Of a DNA stretch of 64,000 bases, positions 1 to 9,459 are shown piece after piece. The position numbers were made by a program, and so were the translations under genes. The stretch spans positions 1,922,001 through 1,986,000 of the forward strand of contig OW818693.1 of the NCBI GenBank assembly GCA_942493335.1, read 5' to 3'. How positions within the stretch are numbered: the stretch's first letter is position 1; every line of letters begins with the position of its first letter. The notes beneath the pieces are model-generated. The model saw nothing but the letters and a program-made list of their open reading frames with translations, did no database searches and was not told the origin of the DNA. Source of the stretch: JAEWSN01 sp942493335. Its GTDB lineage: Bacteria > Bacillota > Clostridia > DSM-8532.

Positions 1-1344
1 AACGCCTGCATCGTCAACCGGCAGCACGACGATCATCGCCCCATACTTGGCCGCCAACGGAAGAATCCTCTCCAGTTTGACCTTTTCCCCGGAGACGGAG
101 TTCACGATGGCGCGTCCCGCATAAGTGCGAAGCGCCGCCTCAAGTGCGGCCGGATTTGAAGAATCAAGGCAGACGGGCAGTGGAACCGCCTGTACGACGG
201 TCCGGACCATCCGGGACAACGTCTGGACCTCATCGATCCCGGGAACACCCGCATTGACATCCAGGATGGCTGCGCCCGCTTCCATCTGCTCCCGAGCCAT
301 CTTGAACACCGTGTCCATGTCGCCATCCAGCAACGCCTGCTTCAGGGCCTTCTTGCCGGTCGGGTTCAACCGCTCTCCGATGACGGTAAAGGGCAGGTCC
401 GCCCCCAGCCGGACAGTCCGGCTGGAGGAGCAGACAAGACTGTCCGACGCCTGCACGACTGGAAGTGGCTTCCACGACGAAGTGTTTGCAGAGAGCTTTA
501 CAATGAAACCCGGATCCGTACCGCAGCAGCCTCCCAGCGCATTCACGCCGGCCTCCAGCAAGTGCTGCACATGGGAACCAAATTGTTCCGCATCCATGTC
601 GAAGACGGTTTTGCCATCTTTCAGCCGCGGTTTCCCGGCATTCGGTTTTGCAATGAGGGGTACGGTCGCAAAGGGCTTCATGGCCTGTATGACCGCGACC
701 ATTTCCTCTGGTCCGGAGGAGCAATTCGTTCCGACCGCATCGGCTCCCATCGCCTGAAGCGCGACAAGTGCGGAAAGCGGGTCGGTTCCGGTGAGGGTGC
801 GCATCCCGCTTTCATAGGTCATGGTAACAAGCACGGGAAGATCGCACAGTTCCCTGACCGCCAACAGGGCGGCACGCGCCTCCTGCAGGTCCATCATGGT
901 CTCGATGGCGAACAGATCCACTCCACCGTCCAGCAAGCCGTGAACCTGTTCCTTGAAGGCATCCACGACTTCCTCGAAGGAAGCTTCCCCATAAGGCTCC
1001 AGCATGCGTCCGCAAGGCGCGAGGTCTCCGGCCACCAGGACGCTGCTTCCCACAGCTTCCCGTGAAATGCGGGCCAAACGTTCATTGATCTCGCGGGTCC
1101 GTCCTTCAATGCCGTATTCCGCCAATTTGAACCGACTGCCGCCGAAGGTGAAGGTGTAGACGATATCGGACCCTGCGGCGGCATACGCCTGCTGAACGGA
1201 CAGAAGGGCATCCGGGTGTTCCGTCGCCCACCATTCGGGACAGACACCGGTCGGCATGCCGCGTTTCATCAACTGGGTGCCTGTCGCGCCGTCCAACAGA
1301 ACAATCTTCTTCTCAAACAGGTTTGCAAACTGCTTTCTCGTCAT
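1..1344 (-). CDS. metH: Cobalamin-dependent methionine synthase, N-terminal part (runs off left edge)
   Basis: Transfers a methyl group from methyltetrahydrofolate to homocysteine through B12, making methionine in the cytoplasm. The 448 residues in the window hold the homocysteine-binding barrel (about 1-300) with the zinc-ligand cysteines in GTNCSSG (Cys208) and GGCCGTD (Cys273, Cys274), then the start of the pterin-binding barrel (GERLNPTG, ILDVNAG). The frame stays open to base 1, so the B12 domains are presumably outside. Start ATG follows GGGAGGGG at good spacing. The first 32 bases overlap the upstream activation-domain gene, so the two are almost certainly co-transcribed. I see no SAM or B12 riboswitch ahead of the pair. 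Identification is firm; the C-terminal architecture is not visible. Confidence 0.93.
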   Translation of the reverse strand, partial: MTRKQFANLFEKKIVLLDGATGTQLMKRGMPTGVCPEWWATEHPDALLSVQQAYAAAGSDIVYTFTFGGSRFKLAEYGIEGRTREINERLARISREAVGSSVLVAGDLAPCGRMLEPYGEASFEEVVDAFKEQVHGLLDGGVDLFAIETMMDLQEARAALLAVRELCDLPVLVTMTYESGMRTLTGTDPLSALVALQAMGADAVGTNCSSGPEEMVAVIQAMKPFATVPLIAKPNAGKPRLKDGKTVFDMDAEQFGSHVQHLLEAGVNALGGCCGTDPGFIVKLSANTSSWKPLPVVQASDSLVCSSSRTVRLGADLPFTVIGERLNPTGKKALKQALLDGDMDTVFKMAREQMEAGAAILDVNAGVPGIDEVQTLSRMVRTVVQAVPLPVCLDSSNPAALEAALRTYAGRAIVNSVSGEKVKLERILPLAAKYGAMIVVLPVDDAGV

Positions 1345-1984
1345 CTGTCCCCTCCCGTGCTGCCATTCCTGCTATGCCAGCCACTGCCAGTACTGATTTT
1401 TCCGGAACCAGAATGCTGCGTTCGGTCAGAAAGGCTCCCTGCTGCCCGATATCGAGAAGCCCGGCCAATGTGGACTGTTGTTCCAACGCCCAATCCCCAT
1501 ATCCGGGACTATACCGCAGCCGGGTCGTGACCCTGCCGGTTCTTCGCAGAATACTGTTGACATAGTGCATCACCCAGTCCAGCCCTGCATCGGTGATTTC
1601 CGAGGCTGCCGCGTCCAGGACGACGGCATCGGACAGCCGCCCTGCTGAAGACCATTCATCCCGTTTCTGGATTGGCTGTTTTCCTGCGGTGGCAAACATG
1701 GCCAGCAGCTCCGGACAGCCGGACAGGAGTTTTGACACGCCGATTCCGATCAGCCGGGACGCATCTTCAAGCAAAACCGAGTGCCCGTCATTCTCCAAAA
1801 TCTGCACAATTCGCCAGGAAACCTGGATGTCGCAAAGGTCTTCCGCCTGGCGGATCATGGCGTCCAGGTGCTCCTGTGCCACTTCTGAAAGGGCTCCGAA
1901 CGCCTTGTGGTGTCCAAGCCTCGTCGCAATCAACGAGACATCGTAATCCGGCCTGATTCCGTTCATTCTCTGGATTGGCAACAT
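1313..1984 (-). CDS. MetH activation-domain-like protein (separate polypeptide)
   Basis: Resembles the C-terminal activation domain of MetH, which binds S-adenosylmethionine and helps reductively remethylate inactive cob(II)alamin. The key visible motif is RYSPGYGDW near residue 170, the SAM-binding signature of that domain. In many Bacillota it is a free-standing gene next to a shortened MetH, as here. The frame is open further up to 2077, but I start at 1984 because AAAGGGA sits before that ATG and a sigma-A-like promoter lies inside the longer version. That gives 223 residues. The 3' end overlaps metH by 32 bases. Function is inferred from motif and context. Confidence 0.85.
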   Translation of the reverse strand: MLPIQRMNGIRPDYDVSLIATRLGHHKAFGALSEVAQEHLDAMIRQAEDLCDIQVSWRIVQILENDGHSVLLEDASRLIGIGVSKLLSGCPELLAMFATAGKQPIQKRDEWSSAGRLSDAVVLDAAASEITDAGLDWVMHYVNSILRRTGRVTTRLRYSPGYGDWALEQQSTLAGLLDIGQQGAFLTERSILVPEKSVLAVAGIAGMAAREGTDDEKAVCKPV

Positions 1985-2021
1985 GGCTTCCCTTTCAAGT
2001 TCATGATTTTGTGTTTTCATT

Positions 2022-2050
2022 ATTGTAGCATAAGACATTTCTTCTATCAA
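2022..2050 (-). promoter_or_regulatory. Sigma-A-like promoter for the MetH activation/metH pair
   Basis: On the minus strand TTGATA (2045-2050) and TACAAT (2022-2027) are 17 bases apart, close to the vegetative consensus. The start site would fall near 2015, giving a leader of about 30 bases before the ATG at 1984. It supports the shorter start of the downstream gene. Confidence 0.7.
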
Positions 2051-2106
2051 CGAGCATTCATATTCTTTCATCTTCATTTATATCGCACACTGCAACGATT
2101 GAGTCG

Positions 2107-2270
2107 GACGAAAAAACGCATTGGTGCAATGAGGTCAAATGAAGATGGGATGCGCAACGCAATGGTGCAAAGCGTTCAAAAGAAGAAGGGACGCGAACGC
2201 ATTGGGCAAAGCATTCATAAGAAGAAGGGATGTGAACGCATGGGTGCGAAGCAACGCAAAGAAAAAGGGC
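2107..2270. repeat. Degenerate tandem repeat, unit about 40 bases
   Basis: The gene-free stretch 1985-2309 holds the metH promoter at its left end and, in the rest, diverged copies of a roughly 40-base unit. Copies start near 2141, 2182, 2221 and 2261 (each with GAAGAAGGG or a variant followed by AACGCAT-like and GGTGCAAAGC-like blocks), plus a weaker one near 2107. Copies differ at many positions. I find no convincing gene in it, although a frame is open through the repeats. Confidence 0.6.
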
Positions 2271-2309
2271 ACCGTTTCCGGCACCCCCCCTCCTTCAAAT
2301 CATCAGCCA

Positions 2310-3449
2310 TCATTCACGCTTTTCTTCATCCTCTTTCCCGATGATCTCCACATGGGTCGGGTCCGACTGCTTCCTTCTGCGTCCTGTAGGTACAATTCCT
2401 TTCCGCTTGCGGTTTCTTGCCTGAAGGACAGAAAGGATGATGAATGCAATGAGTGCCAGAATCAGCAGGGTGAAAAGGTTCTGGACGAGCCAGACCATCA
2501 GGTCCTGCAGTCCTTCGACAAATCCCGTCCAGGCATTGTTGAAAGCCTGTGCGAGCCGTTCCCCCAATGTCTTGGGAACCGGCTTCATGTCGGATTCCTT
2601 GACGACTTCGGAAATCTGCAGGCTGATCCGGCTGTATTCGAGCATGCGATCATAATTCTTGAGTGCGTTCTCAAGGCTTTCAATCTGATAACGCAAATCG
2701 GAGAGCCGTTGTTCCAGCACGACAATCTCATCCAGCTTCTGCGCTTTCATGATCAATTCAAGGATTCGGGATTCCTGAACCTTCAGATTGCGAACCCGCG
2801 ACTGTGAGTCCGTATACTGGTCCGTGATGTCCGTCCCGTTCGTACTCTGCTGGACAACCGTGCCCAAATTAGAAAGGCCGAACATCGCATCGTCAAATCT
2901 GGCGGAAGGGACACGAACCGTGATGGTCGCACTCTGCAACGAGCTGTAGTTGTAGCGTCCTCCCTGGATTGTCTGGGATTCCATGAAGCCGCCCATGTCC
3001 TTGACCATGGCGTACAGCGCATTGATCGTCTTCTTGAATTCGATGGTTTCCATCGAAGCACTGCCTTCGCGGATGATCTTTCGCCCGAGATCCTCCGGTG
3101 CGGACGGAGGCTGACCGATGGCAGCGCTGCCATCCGGGTTCATATCCGTTGTGACGGAACTTGTATCATTAGCGCCGGCAAGGGCGGGCTTGGAAAAGGC
3201 GACCTCCATCTTCCCTTGCGCGTTGTCCCCGAATTCCTGCGTAGATGCGGAACTTGGCGCTGCCGCAGAAGCGTCAGGAAGGGCAGCCATTGTTCTTCCT
3301 CCACTACCGCAACCAGCCAGGGCGGTCATCAACACAAACAGAGACAGGCAGACCGCCGAAAGCCGTTGTCCGGTCGAAACCCCCAGTCTGTTTGCTCCGT
3401 TCGGGATGCAGGCATTCTTGTCGCAGGGTTTTCTATCTCTCTTTTTCAT
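2310..3449 (-). CDS. DUF4349-family lipoprotein
   Basis: Predicted membrane lipoprotein of 379 residues. A signal peptide with lipobox LAGC (Cys at about 47) is followed by a low-complexity Ala/Ser-rich linker. The DUF4349 region spans about 125-300 and contains GGFMESQTIQGG, a VRVPSARFDDAM segment and a long helical stretch with heptad-like leucines. A C-terminal transmembrane helix (about 325-345) ends in a basic tail (RNRKRK). The family is widespread in Bacillota but has no settled function; an envelope role is a guess. The ATG follows GAGAGGG. It is separated from ftsH by a terminator and a 384-base gap, so it is probably transcribed alone. Confidence 0.8.
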   Translation of the reverse strand: MKKRDRKPCDKNACIPNGANRLGVSTGQRLSAVCLSLFVLMTALAGCGSGGRTMAALPDASAAAPSSASTQEFGDNAQGKMEVAFSKPALAGANDTSSVTTDMNPDGSAAIGQPPSAPEDLGRKIIREGSASMETIEFKKTINALYAMVKDMGGFMESQTIQGGRYNYSSLQSATITVRVPSARFDDAMFGLSNLGTVVQQSTNGTDITDQYTDSQSRVRNLKVQESRILELIMKAQKLDEIVVLEQRLSDLRYQIESLENALKNYDRMLEYSRISLQISEVVKESDMKPVPKTLGERLAQAFNNAWTGFVEGLQDLMVWLVQNLFTLLILALIAFIILSVLQARNRKRKGIVPTGRRRKQSDPTHVEIIGKEDEEKRE

Positions 3450-3731
3450 GACACGCCCTCTCTTTCATGATGCAGGTATTTTGTCCATGACTCAGGTGCT
3501 TGTCATGCCAGATACAGATGTCGTGCGAAGAAAGAATGCCCCGGCATCTATTCAGCATGATACCCATTTGACGGTTGGATTACAAGTTTGGTTCATTTTG
3601 GGACTCAGTTGGGCAGGGCACCGGACATGAACCTCAGAATATGGTGCCATCGGTTCGTGCAAGTCATATACTGCACCGCACTCTTTCCGGACAGGAGCTA
3701 GGCATTAATGCAACACACTCTTTCCGGACGA
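3450..3731. other. Gene-free stretch with a 14-base direct repeat
   Basis: No supported gene is seen between the DUF4349 gene and ftsH (3450-3833). The stretch holds two exact copies of CACTCTTTCCGGAC (3679-3692 and 3716-3729) and, at its right side, the ftsH terminator. The left part should carry the promoter of the DUF4349 gene, but no clear -35/-10 pair stands out to me. Confidence 0.5.
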
Positions 3732-3758
3732 GAAAAAGCCGCCCCTTTCGGGACGGCT
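3732..3758 (-). terminator. Rho-independent terminator of ftsH
   Basis: Minus-strand hairpin with arms AGCCGTCCC and GGGGCGGCT around GAAA (one mismatch), followed by TTTTTC, about 75 bases past the ftsH stop. Confidence 0.8.
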
Positions 3759-3833
3759 CAATTATTCCATTGCTGTTTGTTTCCGCCAAACCAACGCATG
3801 GGCTGGTTCTGACAGTCCGTTCGGAAGAACCTT

Positions 3834-5687
3834 TCAGACGGGCTGGATGATCGCCGGGGTGAAGCCATGTTCGAACACGGCCTCGAATTCGGGTCCTTCC
3901 AGTCTTTCCTTCTCCAACAGCGCCTTTGCGATGTCATGCAGCTTCGACATGTTGTCGTTGATGATCTGCTTGACCCGGTCATAGCTGGTGTCGATGATCT
4001 TCTTCACTTCGGAATCGATCTTCGAGGACACGTCTTCGCTGTACGCGTGCATGTGTCCGTAACTCTTTCCGAGGAAAATTTCGTCGTCGTCGTCGCTGAA
4101 GAACAGGTTTCCCAGCTCCTCACTCATGCCATACTTGGTGATCATGCTGCGGGCGATGCTGTTCGCCTGCTTCAAGTCTCCGTATGCACCCGTGCTGATT
4201 TCACCCAGCACCAGTTCCTCCGCCGCACGTCCGCCCAATGCCACCACAATGCCCTCGAGCAAATGGGACTTCGTCTGGTAGGAAATGTCCTCGTCCGGCT
4301 TGTGAACGGTATATCCGCCCGCCTTGCCGGAGGGGATGATGGAAACACGGTCCACCTTGTCGGTGGTGGAGGCAATCCGGATGGCAAGCGCATGTCCGGC
4401 TTCATGATAGGCAGTGAGTTTCTTCTCCGCCTCGTTCATCACCCGACTCTTCTTCTCGGGACCCACCATGACCTTGAAGGTGGCTTCCTTGATTTCATCC
4501 ATCGAAATGGCCTTCTTGTTTCCGCGCGCCGCAAGCAGGGCGGATTCGTTGAGCAGATTCTCGAGATCCGCACCCGTAAAGTATGGGGTGATCTTCGCGA
4601 TTTCCTTCAGATCCACATCCAGGTTGAAGGGCTTTCCCTTGGCATGGACGCGTAAAATGGCTTCGCGACCTTTCACATCCGGGTATCCGACCGTGACGCG
4701 ACGGTCGAAACGACCTGGCCGCATGAGGGCAGGATCCAGAATGTCAGGGCGGTTGGTGGCGGCAAGGATGATGACGCCTTCATTCACACCGAATCCATCC
4801 ATCTCAACGAGCAGCTGGTTGAGGGTCTGCTCGCGCTCATCATGTCCGCCGCCCATGCCGGCGCCGCGGTGGCGGCCGACTGCGTCGATTTCATCGATGA
4901 AGACAATGGAAGGAGCGTTTTTCTTGGCCTGCTCGAACAGATCACGCACACGAGATGCGCCGACGCCGACGAACATTTCCACGAAGTCGGATCCGGAGAT
5001 GGAGAAGAACGGAACGCCTGCCTCGCCTGCGACCGCCTTGCCCAGCAAGGTTTTGCCGGTACCGGGAGGTCCGACGAGCAATACGCCCTTCGGGATGCGC
5101 GCGCCGAGTTCCACAAACTTGCGGGGATCCTTCAGGAAGTCCACGACTTCCTTCAGCTCCTCTTTTTCCTCGTCTGCGCCTGCCACATCATCAAAGCGAA
5201 CCTTCATCTTGCCGTCTTCATTGGCGATGCGCGCACGGCTCTTGCCGAAGGACATCACCTTGTTGCCGCCGCCTTGCGACTGCTGCATGAAAAAGACCCA
5301 GATGAAGATGAATACACCCACCATGACGAGCAGAGAAACGATTTCAAGCCAGAACCATCCGGGAATCCCGGATTCCTTCTCGATGTCGTAGTTGCTGATG
5401 AGGCCCTTGTCCGCTGCTTCAAGCAGATCCTTGAAGAAAACATCGGAAGAAAGGATTCGCACCTTGTAGCGGTAATCCTTTTCGTAGGCGCCTTTGGATT
5501 CTGCAAGCACCACATCCGCATCCGTGGCACGCACATATACGTTTTTGACGTTCTTTTCCTGAAGCTGTGTCCGGAAATCGGAATACTTCATATCGGAGGA
5601 ACTGCCAAAATTGTTGAACATGGTCAACGCCAACATCATCAAGACAAAGATGATGATATAGAAACTGAGACCTTTCACACCTTTCAA
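3834..5687 (-). CDS. ftsH: ATP-dependent zinc metalloprotease FtsH
   Basis: Membrane-anchored AAA+ protease that extracts and degrades membrane and regulatory proteins. The 617 residues show two transmembrane helices (about 8-24 and 113-134), Walker A GPPGTGKT (206-213), Walker B IVFIDEID (261-268), the AAA second-region arginines in RPGRFDRR, and the zinc site HEAGH (428-432). The likely start is TTG at 5687, nine bases after GGGAGG; no ATG fits better. Length and domain order are normal. It is the last gene of the tilS-hpt-ftsH block, an arrangement common in Bacillota. Confidence 0.97.
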   Translation of the reverse strand: MKGVKGLSFYIIIFVLMMLALTMFNNFGSSSDMKYSDFRTQLQEKNVKNVYVRATDADVVLAESKGAYEKDYRYKVRILSSDVFFKDLLEAADKGLISNYDIEKESGIPGWFWLEIVSLLVMVGVFIFIWVFFMQQSQGGGNKVMSFGKSRARIANEDGKMKVRFDDVAGADEEKEELKEVVDFLKDPRKFVELGARIPKGVLLVGPPGTGKTLLGKAVAGEAGVPFFSISGSDFVEMFVGVGASRVRDLFEQAKKNAPSIVFIDEIDAVGRHRGAGMGGGHDEREQTLNQLLVEMDGFGVNEGVIILAATNRPDILDPALMRPGRFDRRVTVGYPDVKGREAILRVHAKGKPFNLDVDLKEIAKITPYFTGADLENLLNESALLAARGNKKAISMDEIKEATFKVMVGPEKKSRVMNEAEKKLTAYHEAGHALAIRIASTTDKVDRVSIIPSGKAGGYTVHKPDEDISYQTKSHLLEGIVVALGGRAAEELVLGEISTGAYGDLKQANSIARSMITKYGMSEELGNLFFSDDDDEIFLGKSYGHMHAYSEDVSSKIDSEVKKIIDTSYDRVKQIINDNMSKLHDIAKALLEKERLEGPEFEAVFEHGFTPAIIQPV

Positions 5688-5790
5688 TTGAAGAAACCTC
5701 CCGCATCCGCTCTTCCATCAAGTCGTATATCCGGCAAACCAGTGGCTGATGCATTGATTGGATCATCGTAACATATAAGGTCAGACAAAG

Positions 5791-6312
5791 TCAATCGTCG
5801 AGAACCACACAAACATCCGGCAGGTTCCGGTACTTTTCCGCATAATCCAGTCCATACCCGACCACAAACGCATCCGGTATGACGATCCCTTCATAATCCG
5901 GGGTCAGGTTCACCTTGCGGCGACTCGGCTTGTCGAGGATGGTGCAGACCTTGACAGACGCACACCCCTTCGCACCGAACAGTTCCTTCAGGTAATTCAA
6001 TGTGAGCCCCGTATCCACCAGGTCCTCCACGAGCAAAACATGTTTGCCCGTGATGTCGTAGTCGATATCCTTCAGAATGCGGACAACGCCGGAGGACACG
6101 GTGGAATTGCCGTAGCTGGAGCAGGAGATGAAGTCCAGATTCACATCGATGGTCAATTCCCTGGCCAAGTCCGCCAGGAACATGAATCCGCCCTTGAGCA
6201 CCCCGACCAGCAGCAGTTCCGTGCCGGCATAATCAGCTGAAATCTTCGCAGCCAGCTCCTTCGTCTTCGCCCTCAGCTCATCGCGATCAATCATTACTTT
6301 CAAAGTACTCAC
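5791..6312 (-). CDS. hpt: Hypoxanthine phosphoribosyltransferase
   Basis: Purine salvage enzyme joining hypoxanthine or guanine to PRPP to make IMP or GMP. The PRPP-binding loop VLLVEDLVDTG lies near residues 92-102, and the family segment LLVGVLKGGF is near the N-terminus. At 173 residues it has the usual length. The start is GTG at 6312, six bases after AAGGAG. It lies 33 bases downstream of tilS and about 100 bases upstream of ftsH, all on one strand. In relatives, Hpt and TilS act together with FtsH in an essential operon. Confidence 0.95.
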   Translation of the reverse strand: MSTLKVMIDRDELRAKTKELAAKISADYAGTELLLVGVLKGGFMFLADLARELTIDVNLDFISCSSYGNSTVSSGVVRILKDIDYDITGKHVLLVEDLVDTGLTLNYLKELFGAKGCASVKVCTILDKPSRRKVNLTPDYEGIVIPDAFVVGYGLDYAEKYRNLPDVCVVLDD

Positions 6313-6345
6313 GTCCGTCTCCTTCTGTCTGATGGCCTGCCGCCA

Positions 6346-7935
6346 TCAGCACCTGTTTCTGTTGAATCCCGTCCAATTGCATGGTTCCCCAGGTGTTTGT
6401 CCTTTCATCCTCATCCGCTGCCCGGCTCCTTCGCGGAGAGTTCCGGCGCAACGTTTCTTCATTGAAGCATCCGGCGCATCCGGCTCCTTCGCGGAAGTCT
6501 CCGGCGCATCCGGTTCCCAAGTCAGCTCGAATAACCCGTTTTCCTCTCCGGAAGCACACAGCTCGTTTGCCGTCCGGTATCCGATCACCCATAGAATCCG
6601 ATTCCCCTCCGCCAACAACGGGAGTTGGGAGCGGTTCTTCGCGGGTATTTTCCGATCAATGAACCATTCCTTCAACGTCCGTGCGCCTGGCGCATTCCAC
6701 GGACGAATGACATCACCGTGTCTCCGGTTTCTAAGATAAATACCCGCTGTGGCACGGCTTGAATCAATCAGCTGGCTGTTTCCAGCCTCTGCGCCGCGCA
6801 AGGCGGGCCCATATTTCCATAACGCCGTTTCAAGTGAAACTGCTTCCAGGGATAGCACACCACCCGCTTCGGGAATGGGAAGCCGAACCATGGGGTTTTG
6901 CTCGTCCGGCCAAACAAGCCGCCTCTGCCAGACCGGAACCGTCAACGGCTCCGTTTCCGTCCGCAGCCTGCACCATTCTCCCTCGATCGTTGCTTCCATC
7001 CGCCCCGGCAGGGACAGCCGGCTGTTTGGGCGACCCATGCGGCACAAATTCAGTATCCCTTCCGCATGCACGGTTTCCAGATCGCTCCGGGACCCGTGCG
7101 CAAGTTCCCAGGCCAGGAAAACAACCCGGCGTGCCAGCACAACAGGCATTGCCGTCACTACAGAATGCCGGAACCCATCGTCTTGCAGCCCAGCATCCCT
7201 GGCGGCCCCAACAGCAAGCCCCGAAAGAAAATCCTGCTCCTCCCGCTGGATCGCGGCGAATCTGACCAAAGGCCCGGTGGGATCCTGCCCGAGCTGCTCC
7301 CGCAGCATGGGAATCCATCGATGCCGCAGCGCATTTCGGCGATAGCCTACATCCAGATTTGTTTCATCTTCCCGCCATGCCCAACCGTTTTCAACCAGAC
7401 AGTCACGAAGATCGGACGCCGGTGTTGAGAGAAAAGGACGGAACAGACCGTTCCGCAGCGTCCTCATGCCGCAAAGGCCCTCGTTGGCAGCTCCGCGGAG
7501 CAGGTTGAGTAGGATGGTCTCCGCCTGATCGTCACGATGGTGGGCAAGCGCCACTGCATCTGCTTCGAGTTGCTCAGCCGTAGCGCACAATACGCTGTGC
7601 CGAAGGCGGCGGGCCGCATCTTCGAGAGAAAGGCCCTCCTGTTCAGCCAGCGCTGGCGCATCCACACGGATTTCCAGAAACGGAACAGCCAGCGTCCCGC
7701 ACAAATCCCGGACAAATCCCGCATCGGCATCCGCCTGCAGACCCCGGATGCCGTGATGCACATGGACAACCGACAATGCAAACCCCATCTTTCCGGAAAC
7801 AGACGAAAGCAGATGAATCAGGCATACGGAATCAGCACCGCCGGATACGCCCACCACGAGTCGGCGAGGTCCTTCGGGCCAGGTTTCCTGAATCTGGGTC
7901 GACAAATGATTCGTCAGTTTTCGGGTGATGCTCAT
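6346..7935 (-). CDS. tilS: tRNA(Ile)-lysidine synthase
   Basis: Converts C34 of tRNA(Ile2) to lysidine using ATP and lysine, so that the anticodon reads AUA. The PP-loop SGGADS is near residue 32, with the partner motif AHHRDDQAET downstream. The C-terminal TilS domain is recognisable (GDVIRPWNAPG, LKEWFIDRKIP, WVIGYRTANEL). I start at ATG 7935, preceded by GGGAAGG, giving 529 residues; the frame is open 45 codons further but without a good ribosome site. The last 40 residues are a Glu/Asp/Pro/Ala-rich tail whose DNA holds a 14-base direct repeat, and they look dispensable. Confidence 0.93.
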   Translation of the reverse strand: MSITRKLTNHLSTQIQETWPEGPRRLVVGVSGGADSVCLIHLLSSVSGKMGFALSVVHVHHGIRGLQADADAGFVRDLCGTLAVPFLEIRVDAPALAEQEGLSLEDAARRLRHSVLCATAEQLEADAVALAHHRDDQAETILLNLLRGAANEGLCGMRTLRNGLFRPFLSTPASDLRDCLVENGWAWREDETNLDVGYRRNALRHRWIPMLREQLGQDPTGPLVRFAAIQREEQDFLSGLAVGAARDAGLQDDGFRHSVVTAMPVVLARRVVFLAWELAHGSRSDLETVHAEGILNLCRMGRPNSRLSLPGRMEATIEGEWCRLRTETEPLTVPVWQRRLVWPDEQNPMVRLPIPEAGGVLSLEAVSLETALWKYGPALRGAEAGNSQLIDSSRATAGIYLRNRRHGDVIRPWNAPGARTLKEWFIDRKIPAKNRSQLPLLAEGNRILWVIGYRTANELCASGEENGLFELTWEPDAPETSAKEPDAPDASMKKRCAGTLREGAGQRMRMKGQTPGEPCNWTGFNRNRC

Positions 7936-8021
7936 AGCCTGCCTTCCCGGCTCGGGCGGAATGCTTGCGATACTGCGCGACATCCGCCGGGGCGGAGCGG
8001 CATGGCCGTCCGGGGACCGGA

Positions 8022-9350
8022 TTATTGCGTGAACTCCAGGTTGCCGAATTTGGTATATTGCGGGATCCACGCCAACTCCACCGTGCCGGTGGAGCCGTTG
8101 CGGTGTTTGGCGAGAATAACCTCAACCACATTGCGCTTGTCCGACTCTTCATTGTAGTAATCATCCCGATACAGGAACATGACAATGTCGGCATCCTGCT
8201 CGATGGCGCCGGATTCGCGCAAGTCGGAGAGGATGGGCCGGTGGTCCGTACGGGTTTCCGGTGCGCGGGACAGCTGGGACAACGCGATGACCGGCACCTG
8301 CAGCTCCTTCGCCATGATTTTCAGGGCGCGGGAGATTTCCGAGATTTCCTGCTGGCGGTTGTCCGTCTTCTTGCGGCCTTCCATCAGCTGGAGATAGTCG
8401 ATGACGATCAGGCCCAACCCCTTGTCCATCTTGAGCTTGCGGCACTTGGACATCATCTCCATGGAGTTTGCGCTGGCATTGTCATCCAGATAAATGGGCG
8501 CTTTCGAGAGAGGTCCAAGCGCATGGGCGATTTTCGTCCAATCGTCCTCCATCAGTTTACCGGTTCGCATCTTCTCCAGATCCACCATGGCTTCAAGGGA
8601 AAGGATACGACTGACCAGCTGGCTGCGGGACATTTCCAGGCTGAACACGGCTACGGGCACTTTCGCCAGGGCTGCGTTCACCACCACGTTCAGGATAAAC
8701 GAGGTCTTTCCCATGGCGGGACGCGCTGCGATGAGGATAAGGTCCGAACGCTGGAAGCCGGCGGTTTTGCGATCCAGGTCCCTGAATCCACTCGGTATGC
8801 CGGTAAGATCACTTTTGTTCCGATACAGTTCTTCCAATTGCGTGAATGTCTGGTCCAACACATTGCTGATCGGTTCAAGTCCGGAACGGTTGATACCCTG
8901 CGAAATGTCGAAGATGGATTTCTCCGCAAGCTGCAGGACTTCATCCCCCTCCAGGCTTCCTGTCAGACCGAGATCGGCGATTTCACCGGAAACGGAGACG
9001 AGTTTGCGCAAAAGCGCCTTGTCCTCGATGATGGAGGTGTAGTGCTTGACATTGGCCGTGGTGGGAACGGAGGTCGCCAGATTGGCAATGTACTCCACAT
9101 CACCGACCTTTTCCAGCACACCGCGGCGCGACAGAATCTCCGCGACCGTGACAACGTCCACGGGCAGGCTGTCCTCGTATAGTTCCATGATGGCATCGAA
9201 GATTTCACGATGCTTCTCCAGATAGAACGATTCGGGCTTGAGCCTTCCGCTGACTTCGGACAATGCGTTCCGGTCGATCAGCAAAGCCCCGAGCACGGAT
9301 TGTTCCGCCTCGAGATTGTGCGGCGGCCTTCGTTCCTGTTGGCCTTCCAT
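8022..9350 (-). CDS. dnaB: Replicative DNA helicase
   Basis: Hexameric helicase that unwinds DNA at the replication fork. It has the N-terminal primase-interacting domain (PHNLEAEQSVLGALL) and the RecA-like core with Walker A ARPAMGKTS near residue 205, plus VIDYLQLM and the arginine-containing DLRESGAIEQDAD motif. Start ATG 9350 follows GGTGGAGG and gives 442 residues, typical for the family; an upstream extension to 9479 is low-complexity and unlikely. No intein is visible. It lies between rplI and tilS, continuing the usual rpsR-rplI-dnaB order. Confidence 0.96.
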   Translation of the reverse strand: MEGQQERRPPHNLEAEQSVLGALLIDRNALSEVSGRLKPESFYLEKHREIFDAIMELYEDSLPVDVVTVAEILSRRGVLEKVGDVEYIANLATSVPTTANVKHYTSIIEDKALLRKLVSVSGEIADLGLTGSLEGDEVLQLAEKSIFDISQGINRSGLEPISNVLDQTFTQLEELYRNKSDLTGIPSGFRDLDRKTAGFQRSDLILIAARPAMGKTSFILNVVVNAALAKVPVAVFSLEMSRSQLVSRILSLEAMVDLEKMRTGKLMEDDWTKIAHALGPLSKAPIYLDDNASANSMEMMSKCRKLKMDKGLGLIVIDYLQLMEGRKKTDNRQQEISEISRALKIMAKELQVPVIALSQLSRAPETRTDHRPILSDLRESGAIEQDADIVMFLYRDDYYNEESDKRNVVEVILAKHRNGSTGTVELAWIPQYTKFGNLEFTQ

Positions 9351-9459
9351 GGAATCGCCTCCACCTTGTCGCATGTAACGTGACCCGGAGGATGCTTCAT
9401 CCGGCGCACCGCCGAACCCCCGTGCCTTTTTGTTGTTCCGGTTTCCGGTCCGATCCCGC

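Noticed and set aside
1985..2100. SAM or cobalamin riboswitch ahead of the methionine synthase genes
   Set aside because: The promoter leaves a leader of only about 30 bases, too short for either riboswitch.
2139..2807. A 222-codon plus-strand frame through the tandem repeats
   Set aside because: It runs antisense into the DUF4349 gene and owes its first part to the repeats; no family resemblance.
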